Shown one piece after another: positions 34,656-47,512 of a stretch of DNA of 64,000 nucleotides. Below the pieces are notes generated by a model that made no database searches, was not told where the DNA came from, and saw only the letters and a list, made by a program, of their open reading frames with translations. The first letter of the stretch is position 1, and every line of letters begins with the position of its first letter. This DNA comes from Guadua angustifolia (lineage: Eukaryota > Streptophyta > Magnoliopsida > Poales > Poaceae). Position numbers and translations under genes: made by a program. The stretch is from contig CM070520.1 in the NCBI GenBank assembly GCA_036346375.1, positions 17,061,791-17,125,790 of the forward strand, in the 5' to 3' direction.

Positions 34656-37600
34656 CTAGTGAACTGCGATGTTGATGGCGCTCTCGTCAGATAGCTTGTG
34701 GACATGGGGCTTGGCCTGCTTCTTGGACGCGGCCGCCGGCTTGGCATTTGTTGCAGGCTTCCTGCTGCTGCATTTGCAGCTGTTGTCGAGGCTGTCGCGG
34801 CTCGCGCGGCAGCAGGGCCTTGTGCTCTCGCTCTCCTCTGACGAGTTGGAGGTGTCCATGGAGGCCTTCCTCCTCCCCAGCTTCGGTGACTTGGGACGGG
34901 TTGTGGGTAGCTTCAGGGAAGACGTTAATTGAGAGGATGCAGTGGTAAGATCAAAGCTTTTTCTGAAGACTGAAGCCAATGAATGAGCTAGGAGATTATA
35001 GAGCGATCGATTCGTTTAAGTGTCTACCTTCTTGTATTCAACCTTGGGAGAAGGCGCCTCATGGTAGAAGCTTGGCATGGGTGTGGCCTTGAATGTCAGG
35101 CTTTTCCTGAGTAGCTTGAGGGCTTCCTCTTGTTCTTTCTGCAGATTCAGAATTAAAAAAAATAAAGATCTGCTTCTGAAATTTATTCAGGGTGTATTGA
35201 TGTGCTTCCGATTGCAGGTGTGTTTCAGTGGAAGACCATTTTCTGATGGTTTAATGGCTAAGGGACATTGATTTGGAGATATCAACTATTTATGACTTTT
35301 TTCTATGCTTATAAATCAAGAGGTCATGATTAGTGCATCTAGTTCTTTCATCAGGAAGAATGTTACATTCACAAAAAGCAGCCCCAACTAAAGAGGACAC
35401 TATAGCTGTATAAACAGTCCAAGCATAACAAGAACAATGACCAAACACAAATTTTAAAAATTCAAAACCTTGTTTTTATTGACACTTCTCCCACCAACAC
35501 AAGTACTCCTAAATAGGTATCAAAATTCAGGTCAAGTTAACCATCTGCATAATTGAACCATGATCAAGAGTAACAAGTAACGACACAACTTTAATTACTC
35601 CTAAATGGGCATCAAATTTAAGTTAACTATATGAACATCGAAAAACGATTATAAAGACAGAGATGAAGATGCATCTCCATGGGTAATGCTGGCGATAAGA
35701 CAGATTACCTTCAGACTAGCCTCCAACTGAATTTTCTCTTCCTCCATAGCTTGATGTTTCTCCTCCAACTTCAAATAGAACTGAAGGAAAACATGAAAAA
35801 AAAAAAGATGATCACTTTTCCCCTTTCCCCCCACCATGTTTCAGATTTTCATGTAACAAAATAATATGTACTTCTCTGCGCTTCTCGGCACGTTCAGTAC
35901 ATCTGAAAACTGGGCCTGATGGAACTGTAGTAGTCCTTCCATTTGATGATTTCCTGCATGTCAGACCTTATTGAACTAAGCATTGTTGAATAGAGAGGTG
36001 ATCTAAGAAAATAAGTTTGTGTGCTCAAGTTGTGAAGCATACGAGTTAGTGATGGTAGAAGCGTTCCCGTCGTCCAGACTATTTCTATTAGTAGCTTGTA
36101 GTGGCTTCCTTGTAGTTGCGGACGCAATTCTCTGTAAGAAATATATAGAGAAAGTCCATAATTCATTTGCATGACTGCATTCAATTTGGTTAGAACTTAA
36201 GAGAAAGAAAAAGGCGACACTCCATTATTCTGCATTTCTGCTGTATAGAAAGACAGATGTAGCTAGATCACCTGTTTGATTTGATCAGTGAATTCAGTCT
36301 AGCATATTTACTGAGCATCTCAAACACCACAAGAAGGCTATACACAACAAAGATCAAGAGTGTAAAAAAATAGCACAGGTACCTAAAAGCAGTTTTTTTT
36401 TGGCAGAAGGTTCCCATTTCACATTAAAATGGAAGGAGTAATTCTGCTAAAAGGCCTACAATAGGTGTTCCTCTAAGGATGATAGAGTAAAGAATTAAAG
36501 ATTCATGCAAAACAACAGGTTAAATATATGAAATTACCTTCATCCTCTTCTTCGAAGTTGTCAACAGACTCTTCACATTTTGGAATGCATTTCCACTTTC
36601 GGTGGAAGCCTTGTCATTTGACAGATCAGGAGGATGACTACTAACATCTTCTGGCTCTGATGGATCAGCATTTTTTGGTTCTAGAAAATCTTCCATAGAT
36701 GTGACTGAGGTACTATCACTTACTTCTGTTCCTGCCATCGGAAACATTTCTTGCTTCTCTTGTTTATCATCACTAATTTCAACACAATGTTGCACCACAT
36801 CTCCGTTTTCAACAATAGCAGGATAGGCTTCATCTAGAACAGGCTCCGAATTTATAGAACCATTATCATTAGACTGTTCCACAAATTTAGTACCAGAGGA
36901 ACCATCAAGTTCAATTGCTTCATCCATTTGATCAAGAGCCAAAGATACATAAAGTTCAATAGAACCATCAACCACAGCAAGTTTACCATCATCAGTCTGC
37001 TCAGCATGATCAATGGTTGAGGAACCATCATGTTCAGTAGCACCATTGACATCAGCAGATTCCAATGGTTCAGAGATGCTATTGTCAGATGGCACAACAT
37101 GAACAACTATCAAAGAATTTTCTACATTAGCAGCACCAGGCAGTTCTGATAGATGGTCACACTTATCATCAGACATATCCATGTTATCCATACTGCTTCA
37201 CAAGAAAAAGTAGTACTTCAATAAGTACTTATTGATAACTCAAAGTAGCGATTTTATATTAAGACAATTTGAAACTTTTTGTCAAACAACAAGGACATGG
37301 AACAAGGCAAAAGAGTGAGCAGATTGAAGTCGACAACCCAACAAAGAGAAAATCTTCTATCCTTCATGTGGACACTAAAGTCCTTTACCACCAGCCAGGG
37401 ACATGACATGCAATGGTGGAAAGAATGATGTATGAAGTTTGACAACCTATCTGATATGAGAACTGGCGATGACCAAAGCTATTATTTTAATTTGAGATCT
37501 TGCGAACAGTTAAGTAATTAGTTGTTGATAATAGCAAATTTTGAGTATCATATTTCCATAAAAGGTAAAAAAGGCACAAGGAAAGAAAGGAGACGAAGAG

Positions 37601-38700
37601 ATTACGAAGAATTGACCTCTGCGCTGCTACAAACTAAAGAAAAGAAAAGAAAGAAAGAGAGCATAAACCATCACATGTGAATCTTGAATTGGACTAGGTG
37701 GTCGGTTCACCAACAAGCGATTATTTGGTACGCTAGCATTTACAATTCGGCAATGTCCTTTAAAATTCCAGAAATGCTCTGAGTTGTACTTCTTCTGTTA
37801 TTTTAGTATTTACTATGACCCGTGCAATAGTTGATTAATACTTGCAAGCTTGTTATCGTCTGACCTGCACCTGGACCTGGTAAAGAAACATAATAACAAG
37901 CCTTCCAGAAAGAGTTTGATTACGCATCTTCCTAATATTATACATTATCATAGCTAGATAACTGATCATTGACAACAACAACAAGCATAGGGCTCATATC
38001 TGAACTCACATACAGAAAAAGTAAGCAACAGGCGGGAAACCAGCCTAGTTCTTAACATTTTGCTAACCGGTAGCAATGACCATCAGAATACCAGCTATTA
38101 TTCTAAACAAGGTGATCCCTTATAGCAAGCACATAAGAAACTGCCAAGAAATACATCAACCATCAATCATGTATTCAGTCTGAACAAGTACGAACTGCAA
38201 ATCCCGTGAGACAGCGACATCACGGCAACTAAAATCCTGTTCAAGAATCACAAATACAACACCAGAACACAAGATAATACCGAATACATCATCCATGAAT
38301 GGACCTGCTACATTCATCTACAGTTGTGCCATTTTGTTGCCGAACATGCTAAGATACTTAGGTGAGCTGTTTCAACCAACCCTTCGCCTCATACGAGATG
38401 CATCGATAAGGAGGCTCGCATGCTCACATCGTGCAACCTTCAATTTCCCCACACCAAGAACAAAAGCAACTTCTTTCTAACTAGCTAACGAAATGCAGAC
38501 TCAGATGCACCTCTGGCGAAATGAGACGAAACGAAACGCTAATGCAGGAGAGGATCGGGACAGACAAGCAGGTTTTAACGTCGGAGCAAGAAACGGGGGC
38601 TTACCTTGCGTTTCTCGGCTCTTGCTTGTCACCTCTCGCTTCTCGCCGGCCGGCCGGTTCGTCGCGCAGGCAAGGCACAGGACAGTGGTGGTATTTGTAA
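34656..38700 (-). CDS. WAVE-DAMPENED2-like (TPX2-family) microtubule-binding protein
   Basis: Coding exons (high to low): start ATG 37191 within exon 37192-36538, then 36131-36043, 35953-35872, 35780-35709, 35138-35028, 34910-34656 (stop TAG); 420 aa, all phases closing. A leading non-coding exon ending at 38605 (AAG|GTAAGC) is inferred, which gives a 5'UTR intron of about 1.4 kb. Residues 1-218 are acidic, Ser/Asp/Glu-rich and without a domain I recognise. The conserved TPX2/WVD2 module follows (FRCTERAEKRRE, FYLKLEEKHQAMEEEK, EEALKLLRKSLTFKATPMPS, RPKSPKLGRRKA), with the KLEEK coiled-coil core. Family members bind cortical microtubules and affect anisotropic cell growth. The tail is Ser/Cys/Lys-rich. 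The spliced order of motifs is exactly that of the family. Confidence 0.93.
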
Positions 38701-41700
38701 AGAGGAGAGGAGGGGGAGGACGAAGAGACGGGCTCTCTGGTTCAAACGGGGTTAGCTCGGAGGTTGCTTTCCCTGCGGCTGTGCTTTCCTTCTGCATGGG
38801 TCCCCTGCCTTCTGCTTTTTGTGAGGGACAGCAAGCCTGGGGTGGTGGCAAGGTACCGACCATGGTTGGTTCGAATGCCTGGGGCGCCTCTCTCTCCTCC
38901 TCGTCTTCCTCCTCTCTTCCTCTGCTACTGGTCGAATGCCATTGGAAGTAGCTGTTGTTTGCTCTGCTCTCTCATCACCATTTTCCTCTTCTCCGAGAGA
39001 TCACGATTAGCAAGGCAGTTAATTAAAGAAGATTATCGAGACGGTTAAGTCATTGCTTAAGATTAGTAATTAAGCCCATTCAGAATGGAGCGTGTTTGGT
39101 ATCATGCGTTGTGGTAACCGTATATTGATATTGTTGGACTCGGAAGTTAATTAGTTGGTCGATGACTATAGATTAGTTGGCTGATAGCGACAGTCGAGCC
39201 TTGTTTACGCATGAAAATTATCCGTGCTTGAGTGAAGTTGGAGTTATCTTTCTAGCTCAGTCTGTTGTTTTACAATCGAGTCCCTCTGGGGTGGTGCCAA
39301 ATTTGGAATTAACTGCAAATTAGTTGGTCGAAGGCTAAAGTTAGGAGTTGATTGTGCGTAAAATTGAATTTCTTCAGGTTAGGATAGAGTTATCTTTCAT
39401 TCGTAGTTTACAGAAGTCATATTCAGATAGTTACTTTATTATAGTCCGCACTCTTAATTATACGATTAATTGGAAAAGCAGGGCACTTCTAGAGTTCCTG
39501 AAACCTCACATTATTCAAAAAAAAAATATTAAAACTTACAACTGAGCATAATTCATTAAACTTGGGCATCCTACTATTACATTTTCGTAATGATGTGTTA
39601 GTGACACTAGGCATCTAGCCCGAATAGGCAAGCGAGTTCCAGGTCCTTTTCACCTTTCTAGCTAACTAGAACGCACAGTATTTATTCCGTAAAAACCAAG
39701 GTTTAAGGAACCGAAGGTACCATTAGCTAGCACAGGCTTGCAAGCTCTCTTTTCATGAATGGTCACTTGATTCACACGAAAAAAAGGACCAAACAGGATA
39801 GGGTGCCTAATCCCAGGACCCATCTAGTGATCCAATATGCAGCTTCTTTTTCAACCCAAAATTAAGCATCACACAACAAATTGCCTAGCTGGTGTGTACA
39901 CCACTGCCGATTACCCTTGTGCAGTTGTACGGCTAACCTGTGCCTAGGACGGGCTAGCATGCACACGTGCCTCTCCTCTGACACCTCTGCGTGTAAACTT
40001 GATCATTGCTCACATCTAATGAGATTCTTCAGCGAAGGCAGAGAGGCACAGTGCTTTTTCCTTGGGGTGATTTTAGACTGTCTAACTAATAGACAGTAAA
40101 CGGATGAGATCAACAGTTACAGTAGGACACAGTGTTTTTGCTAGAGCGTATCCCTACAATATATGTTGTGTCATGACTCGTGACTAAAGTATAAATGAAA
40201 GATAGATGATTATTGTTTACTTCTTCGTTTACTTTAAAATTTATACAACTTGTATTGGGTTAGAAAACATGGAAGCACTGCTTGAACTTGGGATTCACTG
40301 TGCACCTGCCTTTGTTCAAGTATGGCAGAGGATCACAATTCCCCAAATCTATACTTTTTTTTAGATAAATCCCAAATCTATACTTAACTTTGTATTTTGT
40401 TTCATGTGCTCTGGTTTCTTTATAGATTAACCTTTATGCTTTTAATTTTGATAATTTATTGTCTGTATTTTCTAAAGTAATGAGTTTTTCATTTTTTGCA
40501 TCTTGAGGAATTACTTATAAAAAATGGAAATCGGATTCTTTTCAATGTAGAAGACAAAAAAAAAGAATAGTGCCAAAAGCATGCAGCCTAATCTATTAAA
40601 GGTGGACTAAATAATCCAAATCGGCACAATAATAAGATCATATTCATATTCCAAATGATTAGCATGCAACAAATCAAACGCGCATATCACCCAGAGACAC
40701 AAACGTTATTCAAATGCACGTGTGTGATTGTGATATACCATACATATTGCCAATACATGCGTACTTCGACACGCCAGTCTTTGTTTACCTATACGAAAGG
40801 AATCAAAACAAATCAGAAGAATTAGAAACCAAATTAGGATTATAACATTGCATCAAAGTCACACACACAAAGACTTCGGTGCTAAAATATGTGCGTCCTG
40901 TCTCATCACCGTAATCATCACCAACTGATGAATCAACGAACAAAAAATCATGACCGCCCAGTGGTTGCAAAGTACTGTGCCCCCCGAACCACACCATGAC
41001 AAGCTACCAACTCCATATGCTACGTGCAAATCACTTGATTATGTTTGCAATTGGTCACCCACTCATGAGCTAATAATTTTTGGTACATTGACATTTCTGA
41101 TCTTTTCTTGATCAGTTTGATCGATTAATGAGAGGGCATCGGATGAGAAGTCCCATCACTGAAAGCTCTCGCTCTCTCTCTCTCTCCCCCCAAGAGACAC
41201 AACAGTTGGGCTGCATGTAACAGTTCAACTACATATTCAGAGACGTGAAACCTTTTTCTTTCTTCGAGAAGCAATATAATTCTGAAAACAGACGTATAGA
41301 CATACTAGAATTTAGAGCTCGGAGAACATGGGTTTGGAAAGTGTGCGTGTGTATATATATATATTAGGATACCTGTTTTTCGGAAAGGGTTCATGGTGTA
41401 GCTTCCACGGGACTGCAACAAAAGCAATCTCTATTTATCTGGATTGTTAGATTGAGATGACAAACAGTTTGGGTAGTCTAACAGTGTAAGCTATAGTGTC
41501 TGCTAGAGTAGAGAAACTCAGCACATCATTTTTTTCTGTAGTATTATGAAGATTTGACCGCTGCTTTTTTATCCAACGGTCCATATGTAATCGCTAAAAA
41601 TACGCTATCGATGGCTCGAGGAACTACTGGCACTGTTGATTAATGGTATGGTATAGCTGACAATGGTGAATTAATCGATCTACCTACCTAGCTATACAGT

Positions 41701-41928
41701 TGAGGCCTCCATGGTCGCTGCCGGTGTGCATGTCGGCTGGGCCATTGTGAGCCAAGCGTGCGAGCCTATAAAAATACAAGTGACGCACGTGTGAAAGGCA
41801 ATTTCTTTCTTTTTTTTTTTAGAAAAATTAGAGCAGTGGCTATCAAGCGGACTCGACTATGCCTATCCGTGTATGAGGTGATCCATATGTCATCCGGTAG
41901 CTACAACTTTGTCATACGAAGTTGTTCA
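38701..41928. other. WDL upstream region and gene-poor spacer
   Basis: The first few hundred bases are GC-rich promoter DNA of the WDL gene. Beyond about 39050 the sequence is AT-rich with no domain-bearing frame, no clear terminal repeats and only short simple repeats (for example TA near 41350). Nothing else is supported. Confidence 0.45.
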
Positions 41929-42056
41929 TGTTATGAATAGCATTTGTATTCATCAGGAGGCTAATGGATCAGAATATATACATGTACATGAGGGTATAAA
42001 GGGAAAGCCTATATTAGGCAATATCTATACAAGGTATACCAAGATACTGTCTAACA
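41929..42056 (-). repeat. 3' LTR of copia element
   Basis: 128 bp, TGTTATG...CTAACA on plus. Short for a plant copia LTR. It is next to the C-rich polypurine-tract complement. Four substitutions separate it from the partner at 46203-46330. Confidence 0.95.
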
Positions 42057-42349
42057 CCCCCCCTCAAACTCATGGTGGATCTACAACACTGAGTTTGGAT
42101 AGGTAAAAACTATGATAGGCTCTAGTTTGTGTCTTCGTGAAGAAATCTGCTAACCGGAGCTCTGAAGGCACATATTGAAGAGCCACAACCCGATCTCCTG
42201 CACTGTGACATCATGTAGGAAGCATCCACACCAATATGCTTGGTGAGTTCATGCTTCATCGATCTCGAGCAATGCCGATAGCCCTCAGATTGTCGGATAA
42301 AAGAGGAGTTGCAGAAACAGAAACACCAAAATCCTCAAGTAACCATCAG

Positions 42350-45300
42350 TAGCTAAGTAACCTCTCTTTGCAAAAGAGCCATAGCCCACAACTCACCTCA
42401 AGACTAATGAGAAATCGCTGCTCGCTTAGTCTTCCAAGCAATGAGAGAACCACCAAGAAAAACACAAGAAGCGTAAAGAGACCGACGATCGAGGGATCAC
42501 TAGCCCATGTAGCATCGAGTATGCCTCGAGTCAGAAAGAGCCGGGCGTGGAAAGAAAAGATAATGAGAGATAGTTCCACAAGATATCGTAGAACACGAAG
42601 AAGATGACTATAGTGGAGCCGAGTGGGAGCAGTAAACGAATCGACTCAAGATATGGATGGATACTGAAATGTCGACGAGTGACACCAAGGTAAACAAGAC
42701 TCCCAACAAGATGGCGATAGCGAGTAGGATCCTTAAGAGGTTCACCATCAGTAGATCGAAGGTGAACATTGAGCTCCATAGGAGTCTCAGCTGTACGCTC
42801 ATCAGTGAGAGAAGCACGATCAAGAAGATCCTGAATATACTTCTCTTGGGAGAGAAAGAAGCCCTCAGATGTAGAAGAAACCTCAATCCCAAGAAAATAG
42901 CGAAGAGGGCCTAGGTCGGACATGAGAAACTGCTCATTGAGACAAGCCTTTACAAAAGCAATATATTGAGAATCATCTCCAGTAATGATCATGTCATCAA
43001 CATATAGAAGGAGAAGAGTTCGACCTCGAGAACAAGTGTGAACAAAGAGCGCGGGATCATGAACACTTGCAGAGAAGCCAGCTGCAGTGATCACGGACGA
43101 AAAACGCTCAAACCAAGCACGAGGGGCTTGCTTGAACCCATAAAGAGAGCGACGAAGCCGACAAACCATGCCCTTAGGAACAGAATACCCCGGTGGTGGC
43201 TGCATATAGACCTCCTCATGCAGCTCACCATTAAGAAAGGCATTCTTGACATCAAGTTGAGAAATAGGCCACTCATGGACAAAGGCCACAGCAAGGAGAG
43301 TGCGAACAGTGGTCATGTGAGCCACAGGTGCAAAAGTCTCATCATAATCACGACCATGCTCCTGCTGAAAAACCTCGTGCCACAAGACGAGCCTTGTAAC
43401 GCTCAAGAGAACCATCAGAGCGAGTCTTAATTTTGTAGACCCACTTGCATGTAATGGGACGGACACGTGGAGGAAGAGGTACAAGATCCCACGTGCCAGT
43501 GCACTCAAGGGCAGCAAGCTCCTCCGCCATCGCATGCTGCCATTCCCGATGAATAACAAAGATCACGGTAAGAAGTTGGCTCGGCGAGAGCAAAGACCAA
43601 CAAAGCCAAAAGGCGCCAGAGGCCGAATAGATCGCCGATCGCGAAGAGCGTAACGGGAGGAGACATCAAGAAGATGGCTCATCGAAGAGGATGGCACAAT
43701 GAAGAATCCTCACCGAGGACGACAAGTGTAGTATAGAGGATAGGAAGGAACAATATCTAAGAAGCCTTGGGAGGAGAAGTCGGTGGTGAGGGAACCGCGA
43801 TAAAGGAGACGCCGACAGTGAAAGAGGAAAAGTGACAAGCGGAGTATCGTGAAAGGTCGAAAAAGACAAGGGTTCAATAAGGGATGTAGGTGAAGAAGAA
43901 GAACGAGGGTAGAAGGGACGGGACTCATCAAAAATAACATCTCGTGAGATCCGCATGCGCCGACCAACAGGATCCCAACAACGATATCCCTTATGCTCAA
44001 AGACTATATCCCGAGAAAGACACACTCAACAGATCGAAAGATCGACTTGGTGCGTTCATGAGGCGCAAGAAGAACATAGCACACACACTCAAAAAGACAA
44101 AGTCCGTAATAATCGGGAGGCATGCCACAAAGACGCTCTCATCGAATCCCACCCTTTAGAGCGTAAGAAGGTTGGATATTGGTTAAGTAGGTGGCGGAAC
44201 AAAGCACCTCGTAAGTGAGGCGGTGAACAAATGGAAGCAAGCATAAGAGCACGAGCCGTCTCAAGAAGATGACGATGCTTGCGCCACCACACCATTCGAG
44301 CATGAGCACCGGACAAGAAAATCGAGAAAGAGTGCCTGTAGCAAGAAAACCACGAAGAGCACCTAATAGATACTCCCCTGCCGAGTCAGCACGAAGAACA
44401 CGAATGGGAGAATCAAATTGAGTACGAATCATAGTGGCAAAAGTCTTATAGATAGAGAGAACCTCACTACGAGAGGACATAAAATATATCCAAGTGTGGC
44501 GAGAAAAATCATCTATAAAAAGAATATAATATTTATGACCCCCTTTTGAAACAAAAGGAGCCGGACCCCAAACATCAGAATGAACAAGATCAAAAGGACG
44601 CTGTGATATAGACTCACTAGAATGGTAGGGAAGTTGTAGCTGTTTGCCAAGCTTACAACCCATACAGTGTAAAGAGGCATCACCAGACACAGAGCTTAAA
44701 AGACCACGATTTAACTAAAGAAGATAGACGTGAACCACAAAGATGGCCCAAACGGTGATGCCATCGAGCAAAAGTCCGTTAGAAGAAGCAACGGATGCTG
44801 AACCTAGAGAGGAAACAGAGAGATCGGCAGAGGCAATGAAGGTAGATGAAGCCACCAAGCTCCCAAAGACGCCGAGAGTCATGGCGAGGGCTACCCCAAC
44901 TAGAACCCCGTGCATTTATCCCGAACACAACAAGAGTCGAATCAAGAATAACCCGACAACCATGATCGATGGTGCCAATGGATATGAGCTGCATGGTCAG
45001 TTTAGGAACATAAAAACAGCAGGAACATGAAAAGAGGATGACGAAGAGTGCCTCGCCTCGCAACAGAAAGAGAAGTACCATCTGCGTCTGCACAAAGGGT
45101 AGGAGCAACAAGAGGACTAATGGAATGGAGACTCGTGGGATCAGATGTCATATGAAAAGAAGCTCCAGAGTCAAGAATCCATGGTGTGTTACCTGATGAG
45201 GAGGGTGGTCTCTCACCGAAGATCGAGTAGCGTAACCAAATTAACTCGTGCTCGTAGAGGCACCATGCGACGCAATAGCATAAGAATCTCCTGAGCAGAG

Positions 45301-46200
45301 TCAGAACCAATAGAAGTCTGCTGAGGAGGAGCTTGCTGAGGAGGAGTCCGCTGAGAGGAGACGCCAGAGCTTCCATTGCTTTTAGGAGGACGGTTACTTC
45401 GATGAGCAAGATTCTTCTTCTTCCCAGAGCGTAATCGCTCCACATGGCCATTTTTGTCACAAGAGGGTATGAGTGAAGACCTCCACCCCAAAGAGCCAAA
45501 TCGAGTAGGCGCCATCGACGAGGAGTAGAGCGAGGCGCCGCTAAGACGAGGGAGACACCAAGAAACTCGCACCACGAAGACGAAGTTTCCTCGATGCGAA
45601 TAGCGAGAAGAGCCTCCAACAGGGTCACACGAGGATGACGAGCAAGCAACTGGGCACGAATCTGCTCAAATTCAGCCCGAAGACGTGTCAAGAAGTCGTA
45701 GATGCGGCGAAGCTCCAAATGAGAATGCTGACGTTGACAACACTGGCAAGTGCGGCAAACCTCCGGACCCAGTGAATCAAGCTGACGCCAGACCGAAGAT
45801 AGCTGCGCATAGAACTCATCCACAGTAGAATCACCTTGCTGAAGCGATTGCTCTGTCGCACAACAACAAGGTAAAGAGAGTCACCAGCAGGCTCATAGCG
45901 ATCGCGAAGATGCGCCCACATCAACTGTGTCGAAGACAAAGCAACAATATCGCCAGTAAGATGCACCTCCATACTAGCAACCAGAATAGCAAAGACACGA
46001 GCATCTTCATCAATCCATGTCTTGTGAGCAGTAAACTGAGTTTGAAAAGACTCCACAGCATCGGCATAATCATCAGAGGCCTTCTGACGAGCAGCATCAT
46101 CGGTCTCCTTTGGAATAATAGGCATGACAGGGGGAGCAGGACGAGGCGGACATGATAGCTCACCGGTAAGAAACCCTAACCCTAATTTTCGCTCTGATAC
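42350..46200 (-). pseudogene. Copia gag-pol polyprotein, frameshifted
   Basis: Minus strand. The gag region begins with a frame that overlaps the PBS and contains MEVHLTGDIVALSS and HLRDRYEP (46160-45830). After a frame change it continues YAQLSSVWRQLDSLGPEV. Protease PWILDSGASFHMTSDP lies near 45180. Pre-integrase/integrase contains GCKLGKQLQLPYHSS, FIDDFSRHTWIYF and RADSAGEYL (44690-44140). Reverse transcriptase contains DETFAPVAHMTTVR, SQLDVKNAFLNGELHEEVYM and the catalytic YVDDMIITGD (43559-42600). RNase H ends with remnants of the DATWASDPS type near 42500. At least six frame changes make the element unable to encode its own proteins, although the domain order is complete. Confidence 0.9.
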
Positions 46201-46202
46201 CA
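46191..46202 (-). other. Primer binding site (tRNA-iMet)
   Basis: The reverse complement reads TGGTATCAGAGC, the standard plant copia primer binding site for the initiator methionine tRNA 3' end, directly adjoining the 5' LTR. Confidence 0.9.
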
Positions 46203-46330
46203 TGTTATGAATAGCACTTGTATTCATCAGGAGGCCAATGGGCCAGAATATATACATGTACATGAGGGTATAAAGGGAAAGCCTATATTAGGCAATATCT
46301 ATACAAGGTATACCAAGATACTGTCTAACA
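46203..46330 (-). repeat. 5' LTR of copia element
   Basis: 128-bp partner of the LTR at 41929-42056. On the minus strand its end (CATAACA) is followed at once by the tRNA-Met primer binding site. Confidence 0.95.
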
Positions 46331-46351
46331 GTTCATAACATTAGTTGCAAA

Positions 46352-46543
46352 TCTCTACTATATAAAACAAGAGTTTCTTCTCGCGTCACTTCATCAAAAT
46401 TACTCATCTTTGCTATTGCTCTTTAATTAACCACATTTGCCACTGCTTTTTAATTATCCACCTTTGCCACTGTTAATGCTCTTTACAAATAAACTTTTTA
46501 TCGCAAATTGAGTTTCCATTGCAACGCACGAGCACATGGCTAG
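46352..46543. mobile_element. Short Helitron-like element (A|TC...CTAG|T)
   Basis: Starts TCTCTACTATATAAAAC after A and ends CATGGCTAG before T, with GCAACGCACGAGCAC close to the right end. Many small non-autonomous grass Helitrons have these ends and insert between A and T. No protein content and only 192 bp. The usual 3' hairpin is weak, so the call is tentative. Confidence 0.45.
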
Positions 46544-46680
46544 TCCTGATTAATATTTGAGCTAGTATGTGCATTTCCTTTGCCGAAATATATAAACATG
46601 TACACTTAATTAGTTGATTGTTGCTGCCGTTTTGTCTTGTGAAAAACGCCCCACTCGATCGTGAGCCATGACTCATCTTG

Positions 46681-46776
46681 CATATTTGCGCCTCTTGCCT
46701 CCACGACAATGGGAGCGTAATCTTTAAACAACCATCTTACTCACCAAATTCTCGCCGCTTGGTCGCTTCGATCCCA
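46681..46776. repeat. 96-bp block repeated at 55581-55676
   Basis: Begins CATATTTGCGCCTCTTGCC and ends CTTCGATCCCA. The copy at 55581-55676 matches at 94 of 96 positions by eye, and the flanks on both sides are unrelated. The origin of the block is not recognised. Confidence 0.9.
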
Positions 46777-47142
46777 GATAAACCCCCTCCGATGGTAGGC
46801 TAGTCTCCGCCAGTCAATTTAGTATTATTCGCGTTTCACCCTCAAATCGGCAGGAAATACCGTTACTACGCAAAGCATTTGCATTTTCTCAAAAAAAAAA
46901 TCCTGTGCAAAGCTTTTGTATGTTCTAAAAAAATAGAAAAAATTCTTTATTTGTCATTGAAAGTTTTTTTTTGAAGCAGGAAACAACAGAGGAAACCCTT
47001 GCATTTGCTATTGAAAGTTGATCCGATCCCTGATATGCTATTGAAAAATTGCTCATCCCTTCATTGCCATTCCTTATCAACTTCTTTCTCTTATTTGCCA
47101 TTGCTGTTACCTCTGTTAGTGGTAGTCGCCGCCAACCCCATT

Positions 47143-47258
47143 AAGCATATATATGTCAGATTTTTCTCAAAATACTCGTACTGCCCCTTGAAGACCCACA
47201 TGCCAAGCTGAGAATCTGGTGAAGCATATATATATGTCAGATTTTTCTCAAAATACCC
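47143..47258. repeat. Short direct repeat near MITE
   Basis: A ~34-bp unit with ATGTCAGATTTTTCTCAAAA occurs at about 47143-47176 and 47222-47258. The intervening piece contains GAGAATCTGGTGAAGC, which also occurs inside the neighbouring MITE. Confidence 0.7.
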
Positions 47259-47278
47259 CTACTTTCTTCAACACTTAA

Positions 47279-47509
47279 GGGTCTGTTTGGCAGGGATTCA
47301 GCTTCTCCAGATTCTGAGAATCTGGTGAAGCTGGAAATTTTAGCTTCACCAGATTCATGAAGCTGGAACTGTGAGTACATTAAGAGTGTTTAGATGGATC
47401 ATCTTGTTTACATTTTAGACTAAAAATATAAACTTAACTCACTTTATTTTAGCCTATAAGTTTCAGATTTCAGGTGAAACTGAAATCTAGAGCTCTACCA
47501 AACATGCTC
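47279..47509. mobile_element. Tourist-like MITE
   Basis: GGGTCTGTTTGG at the left and CCAAACATGCTC at the right pair as imperfect inverted repeats (9 of 12). TAA flanks both sides (47276-47278, 47510-47512). The 231-bp body contains inner inverted repeats (CCAGATTCTGAGAATCTGG) and would fold back on itself. Confidence 0.65.
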
Positions 47510-47512
47510 TAA

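Larger units (their letters stand above)
41929..46330 (-). mobile_element. Full-length Ty1/copia element with 128-bp LTRs, TSD GTTCA
   Basis: Left LTR 41929-42056 and right LTR 46203-46330 both run TGTTATGAATAGCA to CTGTCTAACA. They differ at 4 of 128 positions by my reading. Target duplication GTTCA lies at 41924-41928 and 46331-46335. On the minus strand the primer binding site TGGTATCAGAGC (46191-46202) follows the 5' LTR directly and matches initiator tRNA-Met. A G-run (CCCCCCC on plus, after 42056) serves as polypurine tract. The coding region is disrupted by several frameshifts. Confidence 0.95.

Noticed and set aside
38493..38951. 152-codon plus-strand frame at the WDL 5' end
   Set aside because: Antisense to the promoter/5'UTR exon; low-complexity end and no domain.
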